A stretch of 64,000 bases of DNA from Candidatus Poribacteria bacterium (GCA_028820845.1 JAPPII010000076.1:1-64000); one strand, 5' to 3'; shown: positions 34,116 through 43,598, numbered from the stretch's first letter. The notes: a model not told the origin generated them from the sequence alone. Numbers and translations: made by a program.

Positions 34116-37106
34116 CTATTTCCGTATCAACAGCTTGCGTGTCGCGGTGAAATCGCCGGCTGTGAGTGTATAGAAATAGAGACCACTCGCGACCTTCTCA
34201 CCTACACCGTTTCTGCCATCCCAATGGATCGCACGACTCCGAGTATGATACATACCCGCAGGTTGATGCCCTAACTTCAGCTCCCGTACCACAACACCCC
34301 GTATGTCGTAGATCGTTAGTGTAACTTCCGCCGGTTCAGCGAGTTGATACGGTATCCACGTTTCAGGATTGAACGGGTTGGGGTAGTTGGTCAAGAGTGC
34401 GGTATGCACAGGAATCACAGGCGGTGGAGGTGTTTCAACCGATGGCGCAGCAGCGGCTTCATCCGTGACATCGATGGTAACGGTGATACGATCTAAGCCA
34501 TCGTTCCCATCAGAAGCATCGACGGTGACCGTATAGGATGTCTTGGTTTCAAAATCCAAAGCTGCACTGGTTTGGAGCTGCCCGGTAGTGCTGACAATGC
34601 TAAACGAATCCGCGTCCGTGCCACCCAGCGTATAGGTAAGCGTATCATTATCCGCATCGGTGGCTGACACAGCATCTCCAATGTTTGTGTTAGATGCCGT
34701 ATTCTCCGCAACAGTGCGTGTCGCGCTACTGCCCTCTGTGAACACAGGTGGGTTGTTATATAAATTAATATCAACCCACGACAGAGATTGGTCATTCTGA
34801 AGTTTCTTGAGAAGGTTGTAATCTGAAACTGAAATTGGATTACCTTTGATCCGTAGAAACATCAGGTTAGACAAGCTATTCAACGGAGATAGATCCCTGA
34901 TATTATTCCCAGACAGATTGAGATCTGTCAGTTTGGTCAAGCCACTCACGGCAGATATATCATTGACATTATTGTTATCCAGATTGAGGTAGCTTAACTG
35001 GATCAAGCCACTCACGGCAGATATATCATTGACATTATTGTTATCCAGATTGAGATAGCTCAGCTGGGTCAAACCACTCAGGTGAGATATATCCGTGATG
35101 GAATTATTCTGTAGATAGAGCACTGTCAGTCCGGTGAGCCCACTGAAATCTCCATGCAGAGAACCGATTTTCTTGTTTGATAGATCCAACGTTGTAATCG
35201 TCGCGAGCTGCGCTAAGGACACATCAGGAGTTCCAAGCACATTAACAATCGCATCACGCACAGGTGCCGAGCGGGCACTGACTGTAAGTATGACATTGAT
35301 CGTGACGGGAATGCTATCGCTACCGTTATTGTCATCGGAAACAGAGACCGTCACCGAGTAGGACGACTTGGTTTCAAAGTCGAGGGCTGCATTTGTTTGG
35401 AGTTGCCCTGATGTGCGGACAATACTGAACGCCGACGCATCCGTGCCACTGAGTGTATAGGCGAGAGTGGTATTTGCATCCACATCTGTCGCAGCAACAG
35501 CACTCCCGATGTTTTGCCCGGCTGCGGTGTTCTCTGCTATAGCGCGCGCCGTGCTGGCACCATCGGTGAACACGGGAGCATCGTTAATATCTGTCACAGT
35601 GATAGTGACGGCGATGTCGGTGCTACCGCCATTATCATCAGAAGCAGTAACAGTCACCGAGTAGGAGTCGTCTGTTTCATGGTCCAGGGCTGTGCGGGTT
35701 TGGAGTTGCCCGGTCGTGCCGACGATGCGAAACGAAGCAGCATCTATGCCACTTAGTGTATAGGTAAGCACATCGTTATCCTGATCTGTCGCGGTGACAG
35801 GCGTGCTGATATTCTGTCCCGATGCCGTGTTTTCTGCTATAGAGCGGGTTGTACTATCGCCGTCCGTGAACACAGGTGCATCAGCTGCGTCTGTGACATC
35901 GATAGTGATGTCAATGTTATCGCTACCGCCATTGCTATCTGAAACAGAAACCGTATAGGACGACTTGGTTTCATAATCCAACGCAGCACGCGTCTGCAGC
36001 TGCCCAGAGGTCGAAACAATACGAAAGGAACCCGCATCCCTGCCACCTAACGTATAGGTGAGGGTGTCGTCGCTATCCACATCCGTCGCACCAATCGCAG
36101 ACCCAATGTTTTCACCCGATGCCGTGTTCTCCGCAACAGAACGCGTTGTGCTGGCACCATCGGTAAACACAGGCGCATTATTAGTGACTTCAGGGATTGT
36201 AATATCTAAGAAGAAACCTCGATGACTCGCAATCGTAGCGATCGCTGCCTTGAGACGACGCAAGGGACCATAATCCGAAATCGCATTACCCCCCAGAAAG
36301 AGTTCTCTCAGGGAAGTCAATCCTTCAAGGGCAGATACATCACGGATCGCATTTTTCCACAGATTCAGCGATATCGGGGAAGTCAAGCCTTCAAGCACGG
36401 ATATATCCGTTATCGAATTTTTACCCAGATCGAGCTGTTTCAGGGAAGTTAACCCTTCAAGGACGGATATATCACCGATCGAGTTGTTATGCAAAGAGAG
36501 CGATGTCAGTGCGGTTAGGTCCTCAAGGGCGGATATATCACTAATCGCATTGTGACTCAGATTGAGTCCTATCAGTGCCGTCAACCCTTCAAGTGCCGAT
36601 ATATCACGGATTCGATTCTTATGCAGACTGAGCCGTGTCAAGGAAGTCAATCCTTCAAGCGGTGATATATCACTGATCGAATTTTCATGCAGATAGAGAT
36701 GTCTTAGGGAAGTTAACCCTTCAAGCGCCGATATATCCGTTATTAAATTGCCAGACAGATAGAGATATCTCAATGCGGTCAAGTCTTCAAGTGCGGATAT
36801 ATCACGGATTGAATTGGTATTCAGATCGAGGGTTAAGAGTGCGGTGAGTCCCTTGAAATCACCGGTTTTCAGAGTCCTGATTTTCCTACTTGACAGATTC
36901 AAGGATGTAATCGCTGCGAGGTGGGCTGCGGTCACATCATTGGCATTGTGAACACCTGGCAGCGCAGCAACAATCGCATCCCGCACTTGTGGCGTTCTCT
37001 CAGCAACGTTAACCCCATAAGCGAAGTTTTGTCCGCAAAAAGTTATTAAAAGTGCCAGGAATATTGATGTGATATATCTTTTATTTTCAGATAACATTTT
37101 CATCAT
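34116..37106 (-). CDS. Surface protein with LRR and cadherin-like repeats and sorting-type C-terminus
   Basis: 996 residues. A signal peptide spans about 1-31. Nine LRR repeats of exactly 22 residues follow (about 87-284, consensus LTSLxxLxLxxNxIxDISALEG, the internalin/LRR_4 type), then three cadherin-like domains (about 310-620, each with VFTDGAS or similar and TATDxD), a second set of five LRRs (about 655-780), one more cadherin-like domain, and a C-terminal FlgD/type A sorting-like domain (LLTNYPNPFNPETWIPYQL; GLYFYTLTAGDFTATRKLLI). It is probably an adhesin or host-interaction protein. AAAGGAGC precedes the ATG. In the second LRR set two 66-base units are almost identical, so repeat number is probably variable. 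Confidence 0.9.
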   Translation of the reverse strand: MMKMLSENKRYITSIFLALLITFCGQNFAYGVNVAERTPQVRDAIVAALPGVHNANDVTAAHLAAITSLNLSSRKIRTLKTGDFKGLTALLTLDLNTNSIRDISALEDLTALRYLYLSGNLITDISALEGLTSLRHLYLHENSISDISPLEGLTSLTRLSLHKNRIRDISALEGLTALIGLNLSHNAISDISALEDLTALTSLSLHNNSIGDISVLEGLTSLKQLDLGKNSITDISVLEGLTSPISLNLWKNAIRDVSALEGLTSLRELFLGGNAISDYGPLRRLKAAIATIASHRGFFLDITIPEVTNNAPVFTDGASTTRSVAENTASGENIGSAIGATDVDSDDTLTYTLGGRDAGSFRIVSTSGQLQTRAALDYETKSSYTVSVSDSNGGSDNIDITIDVTDAADAPVFTDGDSTTRSIAENTASGQNISTPVTATDQDNDVLTYTLSGIDAASFRIVGTTGQLQTRTALDHETDDSYSVTVTASDDNGGSTDIAVTITVTDINDAPVFTDGASTARAIAENTAAGQNIGSAVAATDVDANTTLAYTLSGTDASAFSIVRTSGQLQTNAALDFETKSSYSVTVSVSDDNNGSDSIPVTINVILTVSARSAPVRDAIVNVLGTPDVSLAQLATITTLDLSNKKIGSLHGDFSGLTGLTVLYLQNNSITDISHLSGLTQLSYLNLDNNNVNDISAVSGLIQLSYLNLDNNNVNDISAVSGLTKLTDLNLSGNNIRDLSPLNSLSNLMFLRIKGNPISVSDYNLLKKLQNDQSLSWVDINLYNNPPVFTEGSSATRTVAENTASNTNIGDAVSATDADNDTLTYTLGGTDADSFSIVSTTGQLQTSAALDFETKTSYTVTVDASDGNDGLDRITVTIDVTDEAAAAPSVETPPPPVIPVHTALLTNYPNPFNPETWIPYQLAEPAEVTLTIYDIRGVVVRELKLGHQPAGMYHTRSRAIHWDGRNGVGEKVASGLYFYTLTAGDFTATRKLLIRK
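34941..35072 (-). repeat. Two near-identical 66-bp tandem units in the LRR gene
   Basis: The 47-base stretch starting GCCACTCACGGCAGATATAT begins at 34941 and again at 35007, exactly 66 bases (one 22-residue LRR) apart. The encoded repeats both read LNLDNNNVNDISAVSGL. It indicates a recent in-frame duplication. Confidence 0.8.
36255..36848 (-). repeat. Nine-unit LRR coding array (66-bp period)
   Basis: Nine consecutive 66-base units encode 22-residue LRRs. The words GATATATC and CTTCAAG recur at the period. The units have diverged more than the pair at 34941-35072. Confidence 0.75.
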
Positions 37107-37504
37107 AAGCTCCTTTAAAAGTTTGAAATCACGGATATAAGGATAGACGAAAAAAGGTTCTACGATTTTCCTAAAATTCCCTTCACTTTATACATTTACG
37201 ACGCTCTGTTTGTAGCACACACGGTCAAGTTAGGGTTTTCTGTGTGTTGAACGTGTCGCCATCCAGTTATTATAGGTCTATTTTTCTTATTTATCAAGTT
37301 AAAATGAAAAGTCTATAAACAACTGAATTATACGGTATTTTCCGGGAAAATGCAAATTATGTCAATAAAAATTTAAGGTCATTCAATTTTCAAAAAGAAA
37401 AAGTCGGGAATCTGATTTCGCTCTACCACAAATGCAACGAAAGTGGTATAATATATTTAGAGAAGTTTAGATTACAGATTATATCTTGAAATTGAGGCTT
37501 TTTA
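37107..37504. promoter_or_regulatory. Intergenic region with promoter-like repeat, copy B
   Basis: AT-rich and divergent between the LRR gene and the 377-residue protein gene. The recognised element is repeat copy B (37424-37460), with extended -10 TGGTATAAT (TATAAT at 37447-37452) and CTACCA as a possible -35, 18 bases upstream. It faces the gene starting at 37505. Nothing else in it can be identified. Confidence 0.55.
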
Positions 37505-38638
37505 ATGGCGCATGCATATACCCCTGGTCTCAAGGTGACCGAGGGGATGACAATTAAAAAAGAACGCCGGCTCCCACTCGAAGGCGAAGTGCTTGTGGAA
37601 ACCGGTGCGACAGTCAAGGCAGAAGATGTCGTTGCAAAGGCGGATCTGCCGGGTAATGTTCAACTCTTGAACGTCGCGAACCTACTCAGTGTCCCTCCAA
37701 ACGAAGTCGCTGAATATATGCTCAAACCGGTAGGTGAATCTGTCTCAAAAGACGAGATTATCGCCACAACAAAAGGACTCTTTGGGCTTTTCAAATCACA
37801 GGCGCGCGCACCGATTGATGGCACAATTGAAGCCGTCTCTGATGTCACAGGACAAGTCATCCTTCGTGAACCGCCTATCCCTGTCGAAGTCAAGGCGTAC
37901 ACAGACGGCACCGTAACAGAGACTGCTCCAACCGAAGGGGTCACGGTAGAGACGTACGGGACGTATATCCAAGGCATCTTTGGGGTTGGTGGCGAGACAG
38001 TAGGAGACTTGGTCGTTGTCGCCAAATCGTCGGATGATGAGTTGACGGCTGAACAGATTCTCCCAGAACATCGAGATAATATTTTGGTGGGCGGTTCGTT
38101 GGTCACGACGGATGCCATCCAGAAAGCGATCCAGAACGGTGTGAGAGGTGTCATCGCCGGTGGGATTGACGATGCGGACCTCCGGGAACTTCTCGGCTAT
38201 GAACTCGGTGTGGCGATTACGGGTTCCGAGGAGATTGGGATTACGTTGGTTATCACAGAAGGGTTTGGACATATTGCGATGGCTGAACAGACATTCACGC
38301 TTTTAAAAGCGCGGGAAGGTATGAAAACCTCTATTAACGGTGCAACACAGATTCGTGCTGGCGTTGTGCGTCCGGAGATCGTGATTCCGTTGGTATCTGA
38401 CACTGTAGAAACTGTGGAAGTTGGGAAGGATGGAAGCATGGAAGGCATTTTGGAGGTTGGGAGCTCGGTGCGTATTATTCGGGAGCCGTATTTCGGGCAA
38501 CTGGGACGCGTCACGGAATTGCCGATAGAACTTCAGAATTTGGAGACAGAGGCACGGGTGCGGGTGTTGCGGGTTGAACTCGAAGATGGTCAAGAGACGA
38601 CTTTGCCTCGAGCAAATGTTGAAGCGATTGAGGGATAG
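37505..38638 (+). CDS. Unrecognised protein with hybrid-motif-like N-terminus and KOW-like C-terminus
   Basis: 377 residues that I cannot assign to a named family. The N-terminal 150 residues look all-beta with short repeated motifs (PLEGEVLVETGATVKAEDVV, then ARAPIDGTIEAVSDVTGQVI and VEVKAYTDGTV), the style of lipoyl/barrel-sandwich hybrid folds. The middle (about 180-290) is alpha/beta with GGSLVTTDAIQKAIQNGVRG and LLGYELGVAITGSEEIGITL. The C-terminal 60 residues have a KOW-like turn (VGSSVRIIREPYFGQLGRVTE). There is no signal peptide or TM, so it should be cytoplasmic. A GAGG ribosome site precedes the ATG. It is monocistronic and served by the promoter-like repeat. Confidence 0.75.
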   Translation: MAHAYTPGLKVTEGMTIKKERRLPLEGEVLVETGATVKAEDVVAKADLPGNVQLLNVANLLSVPPNEVAEYMLKPVGESVSKDEIIATTKGLFGLFKSQARAPIDGTIEAVSDVTGQVILREPPIPVEVKAYTDGTVTETAPTEGVTVETYGTYIQGIFGVGGETVGDLVVVAKSSDDELTAEQILPEHRDNILVGGSLVTTDAIQKAIQNGVRGVIAGGIDDADLRELLGYELGVAITGSEEIGITLVITEGFGHIAMAEQTFTLLKAREGMKTSINGATQIRAGVVRPEIVIPLVSDTVETVEVGKDGSMEGILEVGSSVRIIREPYFGQLGRVTELPIELQNLETEARVRVLRVELEDGQETTLPRANVEAIEG

Positions 38639-38669
38639 TGGTTAGGCATGAGTTGTCCGTAAATATCCA

Positions 38670-39785
38670 TTAAAATTGGTTCTCATACCACTTGACATTC
38701 CCCGTGCTGAGACCGCTGGCGACGATGTCTAACCTACCGTTTCCGTTCATGTCCAAGACGTGCATCTGACCGATACCTATACCACCATCGTCAATTGTCT
38801 CTTTACTCCATCGGTTCTGTTCCAGATTCTCTGGACGGTAGAGATGTAAACTTGTGCCTTCACCGTTATAACCAGAGATAATCTCAAGTACACCGTCATC
38901 ATCAACGTCAACAGCAGCGAGCGAATGCCCTCGGTTAAGTGTATCGTCGATGAGATACCGCTGCCACGGATCGGTTCTTAGATCTCCAGTGGCTTTATAC
39001 CAGACGAGATTGTTTCCGTGCCACGGTTCAATTGCTAAAATTTCGTTAACACCATCGCCGTCAATATCAGCGGCAAATGTATCGCTGCACTCACGGTCAC
39101 TGACGATCCATTTGCCCCACTTTTCCGTCATAGGCGATGCCGGAGGTTCATACCAAATTAGCCCCTCAGAGCAGCTAATTAGTACATCATCGCGTCCGTC
39201 CTGATCAACGTCGTTAATACTTAAGCCGTGATTGATGTGGAGGGAATCGTCAAGAAGGTGGGATTTCCAAGAGGATATGTCTCGTGGGGTATCTGGCAAT
39301 TCATAGCACCATACAGAGCCGGGACTGTGCCATTCACCGGGTTTGCCGTCCTCACCGCGGATGGAAGCGACAATGAGAAAAGGAGACGCTGCTGAAGTGT
39401 TTCCAGAAAGATTCGCGAGGGCGACGCGGTGAATGAAGGGGATATCCGCAATGCGGTGGCTTTTCCAATTTTGCCCATCTTCTGCCGGCACCTCAAGCCA
39501 CTGGAGGTACCCCTCGGCAGCGTTTACGCCACGGTTAAAACCGCTGCCAACGATGAGATCAGGAGTGCCGTTGCCAGTCAAGTCATAAGGCGCGATAGTA
39601 ATGTGACCGCTGCCCTGATTGGTTACGAGATGTCTTTTCCAGTCGGGTGCTTCGTACCAAGCGATAATGGGTTCACCGGTGGAACCGGCGATGATGTCGA
39701 GCTGACCGTCGCCGTTTATATCAGCGACTGCTAATCCGTAAACGCTTCTGACGGTGTCGTCAAGTAGATACCCCTTGAACTTCAT
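38670..39785 (-). CDS. FG-GAP/VCBS repeat protein (propeller)
   Basis: 371 residues made of seven or so VCBS/FG-GAP repeats with Asp-rich loops: DINGDGQLDIIAGSTGEP, DLTGNGTPDLIVGSG, DVDQDGRDDVLISCSEG, DIDGDGVNEILAIEP, DVDDDGVLEIISGYNGEG, DMNGNGRLDIVASG. Each repeat includes WYEAP or similar aromatic blocks (IAWYEAPDWKRHLVT). It should fold as a seven-bladed beta-propeller that binds calcium. There is no signal peptide visible from the chosen ATG, which has a perfect AGGAGGT site. Relatives in uncultivated marine bacteria are annotated only as VCBS repeat proteins. Role unknown. Confidence 0.85.
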   Translation of the reverse strand: MKFKGYLLDDTVRSVYGLAVADINGDGQLDIIAGSTGEPIIAWYEAPDWKRHLVTNQGSGHITIAPYDLTGNGTPDLIVGSGFNRGVNAAEGYLQWLEVPAEDGQNWKSHRIADIPFIHRVALANLSGNTSAASPFLIVASIRGEDGKPGEWHSPGSVWCYELPDTPRDISSWKSHLLDDSLHINHGLSINDVDQDGRDDVLISCSEGLIWYEPPASPMTEKWGKWIVSDRECSDTFAADIDGDGVNEILAIEPWHGNNLVWYKATGDLRTDPWQRYLIDDTLNRGHSLAAVDVDDDGVLEIISGYNGEGTSLHLYRPENLEQNRWSKETIDDGGIGIGQMHVLDMNGNGRLDIVASGLSTGNVKWYENQF

Positions 39786-39806
39786 AGCTGACCTCCTGCC
39801 GTTTGT

Positions 39807-40229
39807 TTAGGGATTGCGAAAAAATCGGACTATCCCAGGCTCTATCTCATAGCCGACCGATGACCAGAAGGCAGTAGCCCACGGATATTTTTCCTCCACG
39901 AGTGCGGTGATACGTTTAACGCCACGTTCTGCCAAACATCTCTCACCTTCCCTAACCAAGGCGCGTCCAATACCCCGTCGTCGGTAGTCAGGATGGACGG
40001 CTATCCGATACATGTTGCCGCGCCACCCGTCGAAAGTTGCAATGAGGGAACCGACGATGCAGCAATCCGCTTCAGCGACCAATACCGATGCTGAACTTTC
40101 TATCGCCCCTCGGATGTCTGTAATTGTATCCGTGACACTTGGAGACGTCCCAGCAGCCTCCCACAATGCGAGGAGTGCCTCTGCTTCTTCTGGGCGGCAT
40201 TCCCGGATGAAGAAAGTACCCGTATCCAT
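39807..40229 (-). CDS. GNAT family N-acetyltransferase
   Basis: 140 residues with a normal GNAT core. Acetyl-CoA binding is indicated by IAVHPDYRRRGIGRALVREGE (motif A, about 76-96), with the preceding beta4 strand GSLIATFDGWRGNMYR. The C-terminus FWSSVGYEIEPGIVRFFR is typical of motif B. It should acetylate a small amine or a protein N-terminus; the substrate is not clear. No ribosome site is visible before the ATG at 40229. It lies 97 bases beyond the end of ilvC on the same strand, with a REP-like hairpin between, so it may be at the tail of the ilv operon. Confidence 0.8.
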   Translation of the reverse strand: MDTGTFFIRECRPEEAEALLALWEAAGTSPSVTDTITDIRGAIESSASVLVAEADCCIVGSLIATFDGWRGNMYRIAVHPDYRRRGIGRALVREGERCLAERGVKRITALVEEKYPWATAFWSSVGYEIEPGIVRFFRNP

Positions 40230-40287
40230 ATCATTAGCATGATTTCATGAAGATAAAAATGAGTTAGGTGCTGCCACAGAGCAAATC

Positions 40288-40308
40288 GGTGCGGTTAGAA
40301 ACCGCACC
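40288..40308. repeat. Hairpin repeat GGTGCGGTT-AACCGCACC
   Basis: Nine-base arms with a three-base loop AGA, followed by TACC. It resembles the hairpin at 3180-3202. It lies between ilvC and the GNAT gene. On the minus strand it has no T-run, so it is more likely a dispersed repeat than a terminator. Confidence 0.6.
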
Positions 40309-40326
40309 TACCTTAGTCGAGGGTTC

Positions 40327-41319
40327 CTATTCGTCAAGCCAGCTCATCATACTCCGCAAATTTTTGCCGACTTCCTCAATTTGTAATTCTTCTTCCTGTC
40401 GACGGAGCGCGCCGAGTACGGGTTGGTTCGCCTCGTTCTCCAAGACCCACTCGCGTGCGAAGACACCCCCCTGAACGTCCTTCAAAATTTGGCGCATCTT
40501 GTCTCGAACGTCGTCGTCAATAAGTTGTGGACCGCGTGTGAGGTCTCCGTATTCGGCGGTGTTACTGACATCATTGCGCATTTTGCTCAATCCGCCGGTG
40601 TAGATGAGATCTACGATTAACTTGAGTTCATGGAGACACTCAAAATAAGCCATTTCCGGTTGGTAGCCAGCTTCAACGAGTGTATCAAAAGCCGCTTTGA
40701 TGAGTGCAGCGGTTCCACCACAGAGGACGGCTTGCTCACCGAAGAGATCGGTTTCGGTTTCTTCACGGAACGTCGTTTCAATGACACCTGCTCGTGTGCC
40801 GCCGATGCCTCTTGCATAAGCGAGTGCAACATCGCGCGCAAGTCCTGTTGTGTCTTGATGGATAGCGATGAGGCACGGGACACCACCACCGCCTTCAAAA
40901 ACCTCACGGACAAGAGAACCGGGACCCTTGGGGGCTATCATTGCGACATCGATATCACTCGCCGGAACAATCTGTCCAAAGTGGACACTGAACCCGTGTG
41001 AAACGAGCAGCATATTTCCTGCCTGCATATTGGGAGCGATCTGGTCGCGGTAGACGGCAGCGTGGCGTTCATCTGGAATGAGAACTTGAACGATGTCAGC
41101 CATTGCTGCGGCTTCCTCAACGGTTTTGACGGTTAACCCTTCCGCTTCGGCGCGTGCTTTTGAACGGCTGCCTTCGTATAGTCCGACAACAACGTTTGCA
41201 CCGCTGTCTTTGAGGTTTAGGGATTGTGCGCGCCCTTGTGCGCCGTAGCCGACGACAGCAACAGTGCGCTCTTTTAGTAAATCAAAATTGGCATCACTAT
41301 CGTAATAAATTGTTGCCAT
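40327..41319 (-). CDS. ilvC: Ketol-acid reductoisomerase
   Basis: 330 residues, a class I KARI. The N-terminal Rossmann domain has [21 protein letters not shown] (about 20-40), and the C-terminal knotted domain has metal ligands in [12 protein letters not shown] (about 190-201) and [17 protein letters not shown] (about 221-237). It makes 2,3-dihydroxy acids from acetolactate or acetohydroxybutyrate for valine, leucine and isoleucine. The start at 41319 has a GGAAAGGA site and follows the ilvN stop by four bases. The gene belongs to a T-box-controlled ilvB-ilvN-ilvC operon. Confidence 0.95.
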   Translation of the reverse strand: MATIYYDSDANFDLLKERTVAVVGYGAQGRAQSLNLKDSGANVVVGLYEGSRSKARAEAEGLTVKTVEEAAAMADIVQVLIPDERHAAVYRDQIAPNMQAGNMLLVSHGFSVHFGQIVPASDIDVAMIAPKGPGSLVREVFEGGGGVPCLIAIHQDTTGLARDVALAYARGIGGTRAGVIETTFREETETDLFGEQAVLCGGTAALIKAAFDTLVEAGYQPEMAYFECLHELKLIVDLIYTGGLSKMRNDVSNTAEYGDLTRGPQLIDDDVRDKMRQILKDVQGGVFAREWVLENEANQPVLGALRRQEEELQIEEVGKNLRSMMSWLDE

Positions 41320-41323
41320 TTTT

Positions 41324-41821
41324 TTAGTTTTCCTTTCCACGTAGCATCGCTACCTTGCCGGTACGCGATAATTCAAGGATACCATAAGTATTGAAAATAT
41401 CAATTGCTGCCTTCAATTTACCCTCATCACCTGTAATTTCAAGGACAAGTGAGGCAGGTTTCATATCGATGACGCGCCCTCGAAAGACTTCTGCGACTTG
41501 CAGAACCTCCGTGCGTTTTTGCGGGTCATCAATGGCAACCTTGATAAGAACAAGCTCTCGTTCAACATGCGTTCCGGTGGAGAGGTCGGTTACCTCAATA
41601 ACGTCAATGAGCCTGTTTAAGTGCTGGTAAATCTGATCGATAATTTGGGCATCTCCATGCGTAACAAGGGTTATGTGTGAAATACCCTTGTCATGTGTTT
41701 CGGCGACGTTGAGGCTGTCAATATTAAAGCCGCGTCCGCTGAAAAGCCCTGCGACGCGCGCGAGAACCCCAAATCGGTTTTCGACCAAAACGGAAAAAAT
41801 GTGTCGTTTTTCTGAGTTCAT
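41324..41821 (-). CDS. ilvN: Acetolactate synthase small (regulatory) subunit
   Basis: 165 residues, the standard IlvN/IlvH length. The ACT domain [29 protein letters not shown] (about 9-37, shown in part), [19 protein letters not shown], and the C-terminal ALS_ss_C domain ([35 protein letters not shown] in part) are clear. It binds the large subunit and mediates feedback inhibition by valine or similar. It begins 100 bases after ilvB, a gap with a long inverted repeat. No strong ribosome site is seen. It ends four bases before ilvC. Confidence 0.95.
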   Translation of the reverse strand: MNSEKRHIFSVLVENRFGVLARVAGLFSGRGFNIDSLNVAETHDKGISHITLVTHGDAQIIDQIYQHLNRLIDVIEVTDLSTGTHVERELVLIKVAIDDPQKRTEVLQVAEVFRGRVIDMKPASLVLEITGDEGKLKAAIDIFNTYGILELSRTGKVAMLRGKEN

Positions 41822-41844
41822 TTTTTATAGTTTTCAGTAAATCA

Positions 41845-41882
41845 ACGGTATGAATGCCTTGAATCAACGGTATTCATACCGT
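41845..41882 (-). repeat. Inverted repeat between ilvB and ilvN
   Basis: ACGGTATGAAT (41845-41855) and ATTCATACCGT (41872-41882) are perfect 11-base arms around a 16-base loop. It could be an mRNA hairpin that stabilises or attenuates the message between the two subunits. Confidence 0.6.
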
Positions 41883-41921
41883 GTGGCATGAACCGGGGTT
41901 GCTACGCACCCCTTAAAATCG

Positions 41922-43598
41922 TTACGATAACCCGCGAATAACATCTCCAAGACCCGCCCCTGCTGGCACCATCGGGAAGACGTTCTCCTCTTCATCAACG
42001 ATGAAGTCAATGACAACAGGACCATCATTGATTCCTTTTGCTTTCTGTAATGCCGGTTCGACATCCTCCGGGTGTTCGACGCGAATTCCGGTAGCACCGA
42101 ACGCCTCTGCGAGCAGGGCAAAATCAGGATTATCATGATAATCGACAGCGGAGTAGCGTTTACCGTGGAACAGTTCCTGCCACTGACGCACCATCCCCAG
42201 ATACATATTGTTGATGATAAAGACCTTAAGTGGAAGTTTCATCGTAATCGCTGGCACCAACTCTTGGATTGTCATGATATAAGACCCGTCACCGTTGATA
42301 TTGACGACGGTTTTGTCTGGACATCCAAGCTGTGCACCGATAGCGGCTGGGAGGCTAAAGCCCATAGTGCCGAGTCCGCCGGAATTGAGCCACTGTCGAG
42401 GTTCAGTGAATTTAAAGTATTGCGCTGCCCACATCTGGTGTTGCCCAACATCAGCGACGACAATTGCATCACTGTAATGTTTATAAATCTGTTCAATGAC
42501 GTATTGCGGCATCACCTTATCACCCTTTTGCTCGTATTCAAATGGATATTTCTGCTTCCATTCTTGGATTTGGGCGCGCCATGGGTCAATATCTGTCGGA
42601 CCGACTAACTTATTCAGTTCGGTTAGAACGTTCTTGGCGTCACCGACGATAGGAACATCTACGGGCACATTTTTCCCGATACACGACGCATCAATATCAA
42701 TGTGGATTTTCTTGGCGTTGGGCGCAAATTTACTGAGATCGCCGGTAACGCGGTCATCAAACCTCGCGCCGATAGCGACAACAAGGTCAGCATCGGTGAA
42801 GGCGTAATTCGCACAACAAGAGCCGTGCATTCCGGGCATCTCCATCGCCAATGGATGGGTTTCAGGAAACGCACCAAGCCCCATTAGAGTAACAGTAATC
42901 GGAATTTGTGTATTAAGAGTAAGCTGCCGCAATTCCTCACTGGCGTTGGCAAGCACGACACCGCCACCGGCATAAAGCATCGGACGCTTGGCTTCCTTAA
43001 TCAGTTCCGCCGCTTTCGCAATTTGCGCTGGCTCGCCGTGTACTTGTGGCTTGTAGCCGCGGATGTCAACCGATTCTGGGTACTGAAACAGTGTTTTATG
43101 TATCTGTGCATCTTTGGCGATGTCAATGATAACTGGCCCGGGTTTCCCGGTCTTGGCGATGTGAAACGCTTCGGCAACAACATCTGCGATCTCGTCGTTA
43201 CTTTTGATGAGGTAACTGTGTTTACAGATCGGTCGGGTTACGCCAATAACATCGCACTCTTGGAAGGCATCGCTGCCGATATAGTGTGTGAAAACCTGTC
43301 CAGTAATTGCGACCATCGGAATTGAATCCATATAGGCAGTAGCGATACCGGTAACAAGATTGGTTGCTCCGGGACCAGAGGTGGCGAGCGCAACACCGAC
43401 ATCTCCGGTGACGCGGGCATACCCGTCAGCAGCGTGGGAAGCTCCTTGCTCATGCCGCATCGGAATTAATTTGATGTCTGGCTCGCTGTATAAGGCATCG
43501 AAAATCGGCATCGCTGCGCCACCATTCACACCGAAGATATATTCGACACCTTCCCGTTTGAGACCCTCAATGAGGATCTGCGCTCCTGAAAGTTCCAT
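41922..43598 (-). CDS. ilvB: Acetolactate synthase large subunit, biosynthetic
   Basis: 558 residues. The PYR domain contains the catalytic Glu in PMRHEQGASHAADGYARV (about 47-64), and GDVGVALATSGPGATNLVTG. The PP domain holds the ThDP-Mg motif NINGDGSYIMTIQELVPAI (about 440-458). It converts two pyruvates, or pyruvate plus 2-oxobutyrate, to the first branched-chain precursors. The start at 43598 is preferred (GAGGGAA site); the frame continues to 43700 through the T-box terminator and cannot be coding there. It is the first gene of ilvB-ilvN-ilvC and is distinct from the AlsS type at 18.5-20.1 kb. Confidence 0.95.
   Translation of the reverse strand: MELSGAQILIEGLKREGVEYIFGVNGGAAMPIFDALYSEPDIKLIPMRHEQGASHAADGYARVTGDVGVALATSGPGATNLVTGIATAYMDSIPMVAITGQVFTHYIGSDAFQECDVIGVTRPICKHSYLIKSNDEIADVVAEAFHIAKTGKPGPVIIDIAKDAQIHKTLFQYPESVDIRGYKPQVHGEPAQIAKAAELIKEAKRPMLYAGGGVVLANASEELRQLTLNTQIPITVTLMGLGAFPETHPLAMEMPGMHGSCCANYAFTDADLVVAIGARFDDRVTGDLSKFAPNAKKIHIDIDASCIGKNVPVDVPIVGDAKNVLTELNKLVGPTDIDPWRAQIQEWKQKYPFEYEQKGDKVMPQYVIEQIYKHYSDAIVVADVGQHQMWAAQYFKFTEPRQWLNSGGLGTMGFSLPAAIGAQLGCPDKTVVNINGDGSYIMTIQELVPAITMKLPLKVFIINNMYLGMVRQWQELFHGKRYSAVDYHDNPDFALLAEAFGATGIRVEHPEDVEPALQKAKGINDGPVVIDFIVDEEENVFPMVPAGAGLGDVIRGLS

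Noticed and set aside
36255-36848. CRISPR-like periodicity of 66 bases
   Set aside because: The repeats are coding LRR units in frame, with no constant repeat and variable spacer structure.
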